From positions 1-40,310 of the forward strand of contig NZ_NKXR01000018.1 of NCBI RefSeq assembly GCF_002232035.1: a stretch of DNA of 40,310 bases, given 5' to 3'. Shown here in pieces: positions 7,367-15,799 of the stretch (position 1 is its first letter; each line of letters starts with the position of its first letter). Source of the DNA: Collinsella sp. TF06-26. Its GTDB lineage: Bacteria; Actinomycetota; Coriobacteriia; Coriobacteriales; Coriobacteriaceae. The translations under genes were made by a program, and so were the position numbers. The notes below the pieces were generated by a model, which saw only the letters and a program-made list of their open reading frames with translations, ran no database searches and had not been told where the DNA came from.

Positions 7367-8341
7367 CTACTCGTCGTCCCCGTCGTTGGGGTCGCCCTTG
7401 AGGGTGTTGATGTCCAGATACTCGTTATCGTCCTCTTTTTGCTGGGTCTCCGACTCCGCTTGGGTGGGGCCGGAGAACAGCCGGAATCCCTCAAACGCAA
7501 TGACACCGAGCAGGGCAATGACAATGGCGATAAAGGCAACCTTGACTGCCTGCGGAAATTCCGAGAAACGCAGCGCCTTTTCCTCGGCGTAATAATCGGC
7601 GAAGCGTTCTTCGCCTGTGCTTTTGGTATACACCGGCGCGGACGCGGCCTCCGGGTCATATTCCGGTGCAGGCGTGGCAGCGTACGGATCGTTGAGATAA
7701 TCGCTCGATGCGGTGCCATAATCCTCGGTCTCGATGCGACCGTTGCCAGCATAGCCATCGGAATAATCGGAAAATGCCGTACCGCTCTCATAGTCCGCGG
7801 CACTCGTGTTGGCGGCAAAAAGCGGGTTAACTGGAACGTCGAGCGCCGGCATGCCGGTAGAGGTCTCATCCAGATCGGTTGCAGCCCAGGAATCGTAGGC
7901 AACCTGATGGGCAACGGGCTCATCGAGCCTTGTGACCGGAGGCTTGCGTGCCGCAGGAACAGGCAACTGCTGGGCGCTGTACATAACGGTGCTGTCGGCC
8001 GATTTGCCCTGCGTCGCTGCAGCGAGAAATGCCGCCGTTTCGGACGGGTCGCTTGCGGGGCGGGGAGCGGGCGTGGTCGCCGAAGTGAGTGCGGGCGTCG
8101 AAACAGGCGACTGCGCAGGAGTCGGCGCAGATGCGGGCTTAGGCGCAAGTGCGGGATTGAGGCTTGACGGACGAGCCCCGCCGCCCATGAGTTCGTCGGC
8201 GGTCCACGGGCGATCATTCATCACGTCGTCAAGGCTCAGCGAAAACAGGTCGTCTTCACCCTCATCGAACATGCGGTGCACATGTCCACCAATTGCCGGA
8301 ATCAATCCGCGACCGGTGCATGATGCCTTGCTCAACGCCAT
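7367..8341 (-). CDS. Pro/Ala-rich protein with one C-terminal transmembrane segment, unknown function
   Basis: 324 residues from ATG 8341, with AAAGGA 8 nt upstream. Residues 1-60 are ordinary, including FDEGEDDLFSLSLDDVMNDR. Residues about 60-110 are low-complexity Ala/Pro/Thr. The middle is acidic with many Tyr and Asp (for example SDYSDGYAGNG) and probably disordered. A single hydrophobic segment, KVAFIAIVIALLGVIAFEGF (about 267-286), is followed by a 35-residue acidic tail. No signal peptide is seen, so the likely topology is a long cytoplasmic N-terminus with a short exterior tail. I do not recognise the family. It lies 123 bp after the YheO-like regulator on the same strand, with its own -10 box, so co-regulation is uncertain. 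Confidence 0.75.
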   Translation of the reverse strand: MALSKASCTGRGLIPAIGGHVHRMFDEGEDDLFSLSLDDVMNDRPWTADELMGGGARPSSLNPALAPKPASAPTPAQSPVSTPALTSATTPAPRPASDPSETAAFLAAATQGKSADSTVMYSAQQLPVPAARKPPVTRLDEPVAHQVAYDSWAATDLDETSTGMPALDVPVNPLFAANTSAADYESGTAFSDYSDGYAGNGRIETEDYGTASSDYLNDPYAATPAPEYDPEAASAPVYTKSTGEERFADYYAEEKALRFSEFPQAVKVAFIAIVIALLGVIAFEGFRLFSGPTQAESETQQKEDDNEYLDINTLKGDPNDGDDE

Positions 8342-8375
8342 TCTGTTTCATCCTTTCGAAATACTAATGACATCG

Positions 8376-8381
8376 ATTATA
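8376..8381 (-). promoter_or_regulatory. Candidate -10 box for the Pro/Ala-rich protein gene
   Basis: Perfect TATAAT on the minus strand, about 35 nt upstream of the ATG at 8341. No good -35 hexamer is found at 16-18 nt, so an activator or an extended contact may be needed. Confidence 0.35.
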
Positions 8382-8464
8382 TGGAACTTCCCAAGCGGCT
8401 CGGTCTTGGATTCGTGCTTTCCAGAACTCGCGCCCAAAAGGGGAGGGGCAATCCAGGCGAGTGC

Positions 8465-9118
8465 CTACTTGTCGCCGGCCGCCGCCTTGGCCTCATTGAG
8501 GTAGCTATAGAAGCTGTATTTGGAGATGCCAAAGAACTCGCAGGCGCGCTCGCTCGATTTGGAAATGAGAAAGGCGCCGCGACGGTCGAGGTAGCCAATG
8601 GCACGAATGCGCTCGTCTTTGGTCATGAGTGCCGCGGGCTTGCCCACAAACTGCTCGCACTCGTGCAGCAGGTCCTCGAGCAGGTCGCCGATGTTCTTGG
8701 TAATGGGCTCGGGCTCGGTATAGCCCGTGCCGCCGGTGCCGGTAAAGGCGTCGAGCGAACGCTCAAAAGCCTTCATAAGCGTAATGTCAAAGTTGATGCC
8801 CAAAATGCCGACGGGCTTGCCCTCGTCGTTGCGGATAAAGATCGTCGAGGACTTGAGCAGCTTGCCATCGGTGGTTTTGGTGAGGTACGGCTCGCGGTCG
8901 TGTACATCGGTGGCGCCCTCGTGCATGGACTCAAACACAATATGGCTGGGGCCGTCACCCAGTTTGCGCCCGCTGACGTGGCCGTTTTCGATCACTACGA
9001 TGGAGTGGTCTACGTCCTCGGTCTCCAGATCGTGGACGACGACTTCGCAGTTGGGGCCAAATTGGAGCGCCAGACCGTGTGCGAGGCGCTTGTAAAACTC
9101 AATCTGTGCGGGGGTCAT
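8465..9118 (-). CDS. YheO/DauR-like transcriptional regulator (PAS-like domain plus C-terminal HTH)
   Basis: 217 residues from ATG 9118, chosen because AGGAAGG lies 5 nt upstream; a start at 9148 adds MPKLIFRKAP without a ribosome binding site. The N-terminal two-thirds matches the YheO-like PAS domain (about 1-120: FGPNCEVVVHDLET, then GHVSGRKLGDGPSH and FIRNDEGKPVGILGINFDIT). The C-terminal HTH_22-type region contains RIRAIGYLDRRGAFLISKSS and ACEFFGISKYSFYSYLNEAK. In E. coli the family member DauR controls D-arginine catabolism genes; relatives usually regulate an adjacent amino-acid catabolic operon. It is divergent from dpaL with two palindromic sites between, so control of dpaL-ygeY-ygeW by an amino-acid ligand is the natural inference. 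Confidence 0.88.
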   Translation of the reverse strand: MTPAQIEFYKRLAHGLALQFGPNCEVVVHDLETEDVDHSIVVIENGHVSGRKLGDGPSHIVFESMHEGATDVHDREPYLTKTTDGKLLKSSTIFIRNDEGKPVGILGINFDITLMKAFERSLDAFTGTGGTGYTEPEPITKNIGDLLEDLLHECEQFVGKPAALMTKDERIRAIGYLDRRGAFLISKSSERACEFFGISKYSFYSYLNEAKAAAGDK

Positions 9119-9237
9119 GGGTGCCTTCCTAAAAATTAGTTTGGGCACACTTTGCCATAAACCACACTTGTTCGCAAATAACGATAGCGTCGCTGCGTTA
9201 TGTGACCGTTCAGCGGCGAAAAGGTACCGATTACGAC

Positions 9238-9252
9238 AACAAACAATTTGTT
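9238..9252. promoter_or_regulatory. Candidate operator, palindrome AACAAA-N3-TTTGTT (copy 1)
   Basis: The half-sites are perfect reverse complements around CAA. It overlaps a weak -35-like TTGTTA (9248-9253) for dpaL, which is followed after 18 nt by TGTGAT. The same palindrome recurs 51 bp downstream, close to five helical turns. Confidence 0.6.
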
Positions 9253-9288
9253 AGGTTTACCAATCAAAAAGTGTGATAGAACAGTACT

Positions 9289-9303
9289 AACAAACTTTTT
9301 GTT
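9289..9303. promoter_or_regulatory. Candidate operator, palindrome AACAAA-N3-TTTGTT (copy 2)
   Basis: Identical half-sites to copy 1 with centre CTT; 13 of 15 bases match between the copies. It lies about 90 bp upstream of the dpaL start, in the divergent space shared with the YheO-like regulator gene, the likely binder. Confidence 0.6.
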
Positions 9304-9395
9304 TGGCATCCACATAAAAGTTCAGCCGTGTGAATGGGATCGGGCTGAAACGCGTATGCGGGGGCCGGCAAGAGAGGACTTAAGGAGTTCACCGT

Positions 9396-10610
9396 ATGGC
9401 CGATAAGATCCAGTGGGCGGGCAACACGATGCCCAAGAGCGATGACAAGCACTTGGGAATCATGAGCCTCGACCACGTGAAGAAGGCCCGCGCCTTCCAC
9501 CAGTCGTTCCCTCAATATACCGTCACTCCGCTTGCCCGCCTGGACGGTCAGGCTGCGCGCCTGGGCCTGTCCAACCTGTGCGTTAAGGACGAGAGCTATC
9601 GCTTTGGCCTCAACGCCTTTAAGGTCCTGGGCGGTTCGTTTGCCATGGCCAACTACATTGCCGACGAGACCGGCAAGGACGTTGCCGACTGCACCTTCGA
9701 CTACCTGACCTCCGATCAGCTTGCCAAGGACTTTGGCCAGGCCACCTTCTTTACCGCCACCGACGGCAACCATGGCCGCGGTGTGGCATGGGCTGCCAAC
9801 AAGCTGGGCCAGAAAGCCGTCGTGCACATGCCTAAGGGTTCCACCAAGCCCCGCTTCGATAACATCGCCGCCGAGGGCGCCACGGTGACCATCGAAGAGG
9901 TCAACTACGACGAGTGCGTGCGCATGGCCGCCGCCGAGGCCGATGCTTGCGAGCGCGGCGTTATCGTTCAGGACACCGCCTGGGAGGGCTACGAGAAAAT
10001 CCCGTCTTGGATCATGGAGGGCTACGGCACCATGGCTTCCGAGGCTGCCGAGCAGCTGCGCGAGATGGCCATCAACCGCCCGACGCACGTCTTTGTCCAG
10101 GCTGGCGTGGGCTCGCTGGCTGGCGCTGTGGTGGGCTACTTCACCAACCTGTATCCCGATAACCCGCCCACCTTCGTCGTGGTCGAGTGCGCGCCTGCCG
10201 CCTGCCTGTACAAGGGCGCTGCCGCCGGCGACGGCGACCCGCGCATCGTGGACGGCGACATGCCCTCCATCATGGCCGGCCTGTGCTGCGGCGAGCCCAA
10301 CATCCTTGGCTGGGATATCCTGCGCAACCACACCACCGCCTTCGTGTCCTGCCCCGACTGGGTTACCGCTCGCGGCATGCGCACCCTGGGCGCTCCCGAG
10401 AAGGGCGACCCGCGCGTCATCTCCGGCGAGTCCGGCGCTGTGACCACCGGCCTGGTCGAGACTCTCATGCTCGATCCCGAGTACGCCGAGCTCAAGGAGC
10501 TCATCGGCCTGGACAAGACGAGCTCCGTGCTTTGCTTCTCCACCGAGGGCGACACCGATCCGGATCAGTACCGTCGCATCGTCTGGGAGGGCGAGTATCC
10601 GACCTGCTAG
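9396..10610 (+). CDS. dpaL: Diaminopropionate ammonia-lyase (YgeX)
   Basis: 404 residues, SD AAGGAG 10 nt before the ATG. A fold-type II PLP enzyme that converts 2,3-diaminopropionate to pyruvate and two ammonia; E. coli YgeX acts on both D and L isomers. The PLP lysine is K76 in FGLNAFKVLGG; a Gly/Asn loop (TATDGNHGRGVAWAA) and a glycine-rich phosphate-binding loop (VQAGVGSLAGAVVG) follow. Length matches the family. It is the first gene after the divergent YheO-like regulator. ygeY and ygeW follow on the same strand but are separated by about 240 and 200 bp, so they may be individually regulated. In E. coli, ygeW, ygeX and ygeY are likewise adjacent. Confidence 0.96.
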   Translation: MADKIQWAGNTMPKSDDKHLGIMSLDHVKKARAFHQSFPQYTVTPLARLDGQAARLGLSNLCVKDESYRFGLNAFKVLGGSFAMANYIADETGKDVADCTFDYLTSDQLAKDFGQATFFTATDGNHGRGVAWAANKLGQKAVVHMPKGSTKPRFDNIAAEGATVTIEEVNYDECVRMAAAEADACERGVIVQDTAWEGYEKIPSWIMEGYGTMASEAAEQLREMAINRPTHVFVQAGVGSLAGAVVGYFTNLYPDNPPTFVVVECAPAACLYKGAAAGDGDPRIVDGDMPSIMAGLCCGEPNILGWDILRNHTTAFVSCPDWVTARGMRTLGAPEKGDPRVISGESGAVTTGLVETLMLDPEYAELKELIGLDKTSSVLCFSTEGDTDPDQYRRIVWEGEYPTC

Positions 10611-10625
10611 CAGACTGACCTGTCC

Positions 10626-10743
10626 GGAGGCAGCCGGAGGACTTTACTCCCTGCTCGGACAGTCCTGCTCGCACGGAGAGCACATTAAGTGCTCTCCGGC
10701 TCGTGCGGAACTCGCGACGGAGCAAAGTCCTCCGTCCGCCTCC
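10626..10743. repeat. Long composite inverted repeat between dpaL and ygeY
   Basis: The outer arms of 25 bp, at 10626-10650 and 10719-10743, match as reverse complements at 22 of 25 positions. Nested inside is a perfect 9-bp hairpin, GGAGAGCAC (10675-10683) / GTGCTCTCC (10689-10697), with loop ATTAA. Alternative pairings exist with CTGTCCG (10619-10625) and CGGACAG (10655-10661). As RNA this would fold into a long rod. It could end dpaL transcription, protect the dpaL mRNA 3' end or act as a regulatory leader for ygeY. Confidence 0.8.
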
Positions 10744-10847
10744 TATGGTTACTTGCTTGTGGGGTGCTCGACCTCACGCTGCTTGGCACAAGTGATCTAT
10801 CTGAAATATCTACCTGTAGGTAAACCCTTGTAGAAAGGTTGACTGTT

Positions 10848-12233
10848 ATGACTAAAGAACTCGATTTTGATGCCATTAAGGCTGCGGCTGAGTCTCATCG
10901 TGCTGATATGACTCGCTTCCTGCGCGCTATGATCTCCCATCCCTCTGAGTCCTGCGAGGAGGGCGAGGTTGTCGCTTGCATCAAGGCCGAGATGGAGAGC
11001 CTTGGCTATGACGAGGTCAGGGTCGACGGCCTGGGCAACGTCATGGGCTTTATGGGCGAGGGCGACAAGATCATCGCCATCGACTCTCACATCGACACCG
11101 TCGGCATCGGCAACATCGAGAACTGGGATGCCGATCCCTATGAGGGCTACGAGACCGACGAGATCATCTACGGCCGCGGCGGCTCCGACCAGGAGGGCGG
11201 CATGGCTTCTGCTACCTACGCTGCCAAGATGATGAAGGACATGGGCCTCATCCCCGAGGGCTACAAGATCATGGTCGTCGGCACCGTCCAGGAAGAGGAC
11301 TGCGACGGCATGTGCTGGCAGTACATCTACAACAAGGACGGCATTAAGCCCGAGTTCGTCATTTCCACTGAGCCCACCGACGGCGGCATCTATCGCGGTC
11401 ACCGCGGCCGCATGGAGATCCGCGTCGACGTTCACGGCACCTCCTGCCACGGTTCCGCTCCCGACCGCGGCGACAACGCCATCTACAAGATGGCCGACAT
11501 CATCGCCGACGTCCGCGCCCTCAACAACAACGGCTGCGACGAGTCGACCGACATCAAGGGCCTCGTCAAGATGCTCGACCCCAAGTACAACCCCGAGCAC
11601 TTTGAGGACGCCCGCTTCCTGGGCCGCGGCACCTGCACCGTCAGCCAGATCTTCTACACCAGCCCCAGCCGCTGCGCTGTCGCTGACTCTTGCGCCATCT
11701 CCATCGACCGTCGCATGACCGCCGGCGAGACCTGGGAGTCCTGCCTGGACGAGATCCGCAACCTGCCGGCCGCCAAGAAGTACGGCGACGACGTGAAGGT
11801 CTCCATGTACATGTACGACCGTCCGTCCTGGACCGGCGAGGTCTACGAGACCGAGGCTTACTTCCCCACGTGGATCAACAAGGAGACCGCTCCGCACGTC
11901 AAGGCCCTCGTCGACGCCCACAAGGCCATGTTCGGTGACGAGCGCATCGGCTGCGAGCCCAGCATGGACAAGCGCACCGGTCGTCCGCTGTGCGACAAGT
12001 GGACCTTCTCCACGAACTGCGTTTCCATCCAGGGCCGCTATGGCATCCCCTGCGTCGGCTTTGGCCCGGGTGCCGAGTCTCAGGCTCACGCTCCCAACGA
12101 GGTCACCTACAAGGACGACCTGGTCACCGCTGCCGCCATGTATGTTGCTGCTTTGAACCTCTACGATCCGAGCCAGGCCGATGGCGACGCTACCGTGTTC
12201 CGCGCCGGTCTGACCAACAACAAGATCGATTAG
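10848..12233 (+). CDS. ygeY: YgeY family selenium metabolism-linked M20 peptidase/hydrolase
   Basis: 461 residues from ATG 10848 (SD GAAAGG 9 nt upstream; an in-frame TTG at 10839 lies inside the SD spacing). Metallopeptidase family M20: zinc-site motif [10 protein letters not shown] (H81, D83), bridging Asp in [10 protein letters not shown] (D114), catalytic Glu pair VQEEDCDG (E149, E150), and a dimerisation domain with [20 protein letters not shown]. The family hydrolyses amide bonds of acyl-amino acids or dipeptides; the true YgeY substrate is unknown, but the gene tracks with selenium-dependent molybdenum hydroxylase loci. A palindrome TACCT-GT-AGGTA lies about 30 bp upstream of the ATG and could be regulatory. 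The long inverted repeat separates it from dpaL. Confidence 0.94.
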   Translation: MTKELDFDAIKAAAESHRADMTRFLRAMISHPSESCEEGEVVACIKAEMESLGYDEVRVDGLGNVMGFMGEGDKIIAIDSHIDTVGIGNIENWDADPYEGYETDEIIYGRGGSDQEGGMASATYAAKMMKDMGLIPEGYKIMVVGTVQEEDCDGMCWQYIYNKDGIKPEFVISTEPTDGGIYRGHRGRMEIRVDVHGTSCHGSAPDRGDNAIYKMADIIADVRALNNNGCDESTDIKGLVKMLDPKYNPEHFEDARFLGRGTCTVSQIFYTSPSRCAVADSCAISIDRRMTAGETWESCLDEIRNLPAAKKYGDDVKVSMYMYDRPSWTGEVYETEAYFPTWINKETAPHVKALVDAHKAMFGDERIGCEPSMDKRTGRPLCDKWTFSTNCVSIQGRYGIPCVGFGPGAESQAHAPNEVTYKDDLVTAAAMYVAALNLYDPSQADGDATVFRAGLTNNKID

Positions 12234-12255
12234 TCCCATTCCACGATCTTGTTGA

Positions 12256-12280
12256 GCCGGGGGCCGCTCGTGTCCCCGGC
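12256..12280 (+). repeat. Hairpin GCCGGGG/CCCCGGC after ygeY
   Basis: 7-bp perfect GC stem with an 11-nt loop about 22 bp after the ygeY stop. No U-tract follows, so it is at best a weak terminator, pause site or 3'-end stabiliser. Confidence 0.5.
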
Positions 12281-12434
12281 ACCCCCTGTTGACTTGGGGC
12301 CCGCGGTCGTTATCTCCCATGCTTCCTCAACGGTAGCGGGTCCTCGTCATAGCGCTCTGCATGTTCTAGCCACACGCGCATGCCGGAGCACATCTACTCA
12401 TTGCGATCGTTTCATCTATGGAAAGGATATTTAC

Positions 12435-13637
12435 ATGGACGCCAAGTTTACCGAGCTCGTCGAGCAGCTGAACGGCCTCGATTTTAAGGGCATGTACGGC
12501 AGCGACTTCCTGCACACCTGGGATAAGACCACCGATGAGCTCAAGGCTCTCTACATCGTTGCCGACGCCCTGCGCGAGCTGCGTGAGAACAACGTTTCGT
12601 CCAAGATCTTCGACTCGGGCCTGGCCGTCTCCCTGTTCCGCGACAACTCCACCCGTACGCGCTTCTCCTTCTCTAAGGCCGCCAACCTGCTCGGCCTCGA
12701 GCTGCAGGACCTGGACGAGAAGAAGTCCCAGATCGCTCACGGCGAGACCGTCCGCGAGACCGCTACCATGATCTCCTTCATGGCCGACGTCATCGGCATC
12801 CGCGACGACATGTACATCGGCAAGGGCGACGCCTACATGGCCGAGGTCTCCGAGTCTGTCCAGCAGGCCTACGAGGACGGCGTTCTGGATCACCGTCCCA
12901 CGCTCATCTCCCTGCAGTCCGACTCCGATCACCCCACGCAGTCCTCTGCCGACATGCTCTACCTCATCAACGAGTTTGGCGGTCTTGAGAACCTCAAGGG
13001 CAAGAAGGTTGCCGTCACCTGGGCCTATTCGCCTTCTTACGGCAAGCCGCTGTCCTGCCCGCAGTCGCTGATCAGCCTGCTGCCCCGTTTTGGCATGGAC
13101 GTCACCCTGGCCCACCCCGAGGGCTACGACCTCATGCCCGAGGTCGTCGAGCGCGCCAAGGGCTATGCCGCCGAGTCCGGCACCACCTTTAAGCAGGTCA
13201 ACACCATGGCCGAGGCCTTCGAGGGCGCCGACATCGTGATCCCCAAGAGCTGGGCTCCGTTTGCCGCCATGGAGAAGCGCACCAACCTGTACGCCGAGGG
13301 CGACGACGTCGGCATCGCTGCGCTCGAGAAGGAGCTGCTCGCCCAGAACGCCACCCATCAGGACTGGTGCTCCACGACCGAGCTCATGGAGAAGACCGCC
13401 AACGGCCAGGACACCATCTTTATGCATCCGCTGCCCGCCGACATCTCCGGTGTCTCCTGCGAGCACGGCGAGGTCAACGCCGACGTCTTCGACATGCACC
13501 GCGTGGGCATGTACAAGGAGGCCAGCTACAAGCCGTACGCCATCGCAGCCATGATGTTCCTGCAGAAGGTTGCCGATCCCGCCGCTACCCTCAAGGCCCT
13601 CGACGAGCGCAACACCGCCCGTTGGTTCCAGGCCTAA
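12435..13637 (+). CDS. ygeW: Knotted carbamoyltransferase YgeW
   Basis: 400 residues from ATG 12435 with GAAAGGA 8 nt upstream; a longer frame upstream lacks an SD and covers intergenic sequence. Aspartate/ornithine carbamoyltransferase superfamily: carbamoyl-phosphate motif STRTR (72-76), the later HPLP motif in FMHPLPADISG, and a long insertion (GKGDAYMAEVSESVQQAYED) typical of the YgeW group, whose members carry a trefoil knot. The natural substrate of YgeW is unresolved; it does not behave as an ornithine or aspartate transcarbamoylase. Linkage with dpaL and ygeY suggests a catabolic carbamoyl transfer on a diamino or ureido compound. No carbamate kinase gene is nearby, unlike in E. coli where yqeA accompanies it. 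Confidence 0.95.
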   Translation: MDAKFTELVEQLNGLDFKGMYGSDFLHTWDKTTDELKALYIVADALRELRENNVSSKIFDSGLAVSLFRDNSTRTRFSFSKAANLLGLELQDLDEKKSQIAHGETVRETATMISFMADVIGIRDDMYIGKGDAYMAEVSESVQQAYEDGVLDHRPTLISLQSDSDHPTQSSADMLYLINEFGGLENLKGKKVAVTWAYSPSYGKPLSCPQSLISLLPRFGMDVTLAHPEGYDLMPEVVERAKGYAAESGTTFKQVNTMAEAFEGADIVIPKSWAPFAAMEKRTNLYAEGDDVGIAALEKELLAQNATHQDWCSTTELMEKTANGQDTIFMHPLPADISGVSCEHGEVNADVFDMHRVGMYKEASYKPYAIAAMMFLQKVADPAATLKALDERNTARWFQA

Positions 13638-13660
13638 AGCTGGGTTGAGGTAAGCCATGT

Positions 13661-13699
13661 AAAGGGGGCGCTCTGCCAACCGGCGGGGTGCCCCTTTTT
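13661..13699 (+). terminator. Intrinsic terminator after ygeW
   Basis: AAAGGGGGC (13661-13669) pairs with GCCCCTTTTT across a loop containing a smaller GCC/GGC stem, ending in five T. One base is bulged. It closes the dpaL-ygeY-ygeW unit. Confidence 0.75.
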
Positions 13700-13787
13700 G
13701 CATCGTGGGCGTGCGGGATAAGCGCTTTCGATGTAGATGCCCCGCGACGCGAGTTATGGGTACGATGGTTTCAGGGGAGGTATCGCC

Positions 13788-14402
13788 ATGAAACTTGGTT
13801 GCGTCATTATGGCTTCGGGCGAGGGCAAGCGATTTGGCTCTAACAAGATGCTCGCTGATATCTATGGCGAGCCGCTGATTGCCCGGACCATTGATTCGGT
13901 TCCCCGGGGCTTTGACGTTGTGGTTTCGACGCGTTGGCCCGAGGTCGCTCAGATTTGTGATGACAAGCATTGCCCGTGCGTGCTGCACGATGGCGAGCTG
14001 CGCAGCGAAAGCGTCCGTGCGGGCCTTTCGTGGGGAGTCGAACGCAACTGGAAAGGTTGCCTCTTTTTGCCGGGCGACCAGCCGCTCGTGAGTTCGGATT
14101 CTTTTGAGGCTATGGTTCGTGCATTTGACGAGCGTGGCCGCAAGCATCCGGTGCGTCTTGCGTGCAACGGTGAGCCTTCGAGCCCGGTGCTCTTTCCGGC
14201 GGAACTGTTCGATGCACTTATGTGTCTTGAGGGTAAGGACGGCGGCGGTTCGATCCTCAAGGACCGTACCGACGTGGTGCTGGTCGAGGCGCGTGCCTAC
14301 GAGCTGTGGGACGTCGATACCGTCAAGGGACAGCGACGCATAACGGAGCATATCGCCGCCTGCTCGTATTTTGATCGCGTGGCCAACTGCATCAATCAAT
14401 AA
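13788..14402 (+). CDS. MocA/YgfJ-like molybdenum cofactor nucleotidyltransferase
   Basis: 204 residues from ATG 13788 with GGGGAGG 7 nt upstream. MobA-like NTP-transferase fold: the nucleotide-binding loop MASGEGKRFGSNKM (8-21) matches the LAAGxSxRxGxxK consensus, and the metal-binding segment is LFLPGDQPLVSS. MocA transfers CMP to molybdopterin for hydroxylases of the xanthine dehydrogenase family. The YgfJ subgroup sits in selenium-dependent molybdenum hydroxylase clusters, so that role is inferred here. The stop codon is followed after 9 nt by the hydantoinase ATG, so the two form an operon. Substrate (CTP versus GTP) is not decided by the motifs. Confidence 0.88.
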   Translation: MKLGCVIMASGEGKRFGSNKMLADIYGEPLIARTIDSVPRGFDVVVSTRWPEVAQICDDKHCPCVLHDGELRSESVRAGLSWGVERNWKGCLFLPGDQPLVSSDSFEAMVRAFDERGRKHPVRLACNGEPSSPVLFPAELFDALMCLEGKDGGGSILKDRTDVVLVEARAYELWDVDTVKGQRRITEHIAACSYFDRVANCINQ

Positions 14403-14411
14403 GGAGCAATT

Positions 14412-15779
14412 ATGATCATCATCAAAAACGGCGCACTCGTGACGCCCCAGGGGCTTCGCCGCGCCGATCTTGCCATGGATGGCGATAAGATCGTGCGGAT
14501 TGCCGCGGCGATTGAGCCGGCCGAGGGCGATACCGTCGAGGATGCTGCGGGCTGCTGGGTGTTCCCGGGCTTTATCGATGGGCACACGCACATGCAGTGC
14601 TGGACCGGCATGGATTGGACAGCCGATAGCTTTGAGACCGGCACGCGCGCGGCTGCCTGCGGCGGCACGACGACCATTGTGGACTACGCGACGGCCGATC
14701 GCGGCGTGACCATGCCCGATGCCTTGGTCGAGTGGCATCATCGCGCCGACGGCACCTGCACCGCCAACTATGCCTTCCATATGGCGCTTGCCGAGTGGAA
14801 TGAGCGCAACCGCGCCGACCTTTCGGCCATGCGCGAGGCGGGCGTGTCGTCGTTTAAGACCTACTTTGCCTACGACCATCTGCGCCTGGACGATGCCGAG
14901 ACGCTCGAGGTGCTGGAGGAGCTCAAGCGCGTGGGCGGTATCCTGTGCGTGCATTGCGAGAACGGCACGTTGGTCAACGCGCTGCAGAAGCGCGTGTTTG
15001 AGCAGGGTATCCACGGGCCCGAGGGCCATGCGCTCAGCCGTCCGGACGTGTGTGAGGCCGAGGCCGTGAGCCGCCTGCTGTATCTGGCGCACTTGGCCGG
15101 GGACGCTCCGGTCAACGTGGTGCACCTTTCGACCAAGCTGGGGCTCGAGGCCATTCGCGCTGCCAAAGCGCGCGGGCAGAAGAACATCTATGTCGAGACA
15201 TGCCCTCAGTATCTGATGCTCGACGACACCTGCTATCTGGAGCAGGGCGAGGACGGCTTTGCGGGCGCCAAGTACGTGATGAGTCCGCCGCTGCGCCATG
15301 CCGGCGACCGTGCGGCGCTGTGCGAGGCGCTTGTGGCCGGCGAGATCGATACGATTACGACCGACCACTGTAGCTTTAACCTGCACGGGCAAAAGGACCG
15401 CGGGCGCGACGACTTCCGCGCGATTCCCAACGGCGGACCCGGCGTGGAGCATCGCCCCGTCGCGATCGCTACGAGCTTTGAGGGACAGCTGGGTCCCGAG
15501 GATCTGTGCCGCCTGATGAGCGAGAACCCGGCGCGCGTCTTTGGCATGTATCCGCACAAGGGCTGTCTTGCCGAGGGCGCCGATGCCGACGTGTGCGTGT
15601 GGGATCCCAAGGCGCGCTGGACGATTAGCGCCGCGACGCAGCATCAGGCCGTGGACTACACGCCGCTCGAGGGCTTTGAGGCGCACGGCCGCGCCAAGGC
15701 CGTGTTTGTGAACGGCGTACTGGCTGCGCGCGACGGCGAGCCCACCGGAGCCCAACCCGGCCGCTACGTCCCCCGCTAA
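14412..15779 (+). CDS. hydA: Dihydropyrimidinase / D-hydantoinase family cyclic amidohydrolase (YgeZ/HyuA-like)
   Basis: 455 residues, SD AAGGAG 8 nt before the ATG. Amidohydrolase superfamily with a binuclear metal site: DGHTHMQCW (H58, H60), the carbamylated lysine K149 in SSFKTYFAYDH, LCVHCENG, NVVHLS and TTDHCSFN for the remaining ligands. These hydrolyse cyclic ureides such as dihydropyrimidines, hydantoins or phenylhydantoin (E. coli YgeZ/HyuA). It shares a transcript with the MocA-like gene and, through the neighbourhood, fits purine or ureide breakdown in which a molybdenum hydroxylase makes the oxidised heterocycle. It converges on yqeC with a 20-bp gap that shows no obvious terminator. 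Confidence 0.94.
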   Translation: MIIIKNGALVTPQGLRRADLAMDGDKIVRIAAAIEPAEGDTVEDAAGCWVFPGFIDGHTHMQCWTGMDWTADSFETGTRAAACGGTTTIVDYATADRGVTMPDALVEWHHRADGTCTANYAFHMALAEWNERNRADLSAMREAGVSSFKTYFAYDHLRLDDAETLEVLEELKRVGGILCVHCENGTLVNALQKRVFEQGIHGPEGHALSRPDVCEAEAVSRLLYLAHLAGDAPVNVVHLSTKLGLEAIRAAKARGQKNIYVETCPQYLMLDDTCYLEQGEDGFAGAKYVMSPPLRHAGDRAALCEALVAGEIDTITTDHCSFNLHGQKDRGRDDFRAIPNGGPGVEHRPVAIATSFEGQLGPEDLCRLMSENPARVFGMYPHKGCLAEGADADVCVWDPKARWTISAATQHQAVDYTPLEGFEAHGRAKAVFVNGVLAARDGEPTGAQPGRYVPR

Positions 15780-15799
15780 CAGGAAGGCCGCCAAATTAG

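Noticed and set aside
12366-15794. A 1142-codon open frame on the minus strand across ygeW, the MocA-like gene and the hydantoinase gene
   Set aside because: Antisense shadow of well-identified high-GC genes; no ribosome binding site and composition dominated by reversed GAC/GTC/GCC codons.
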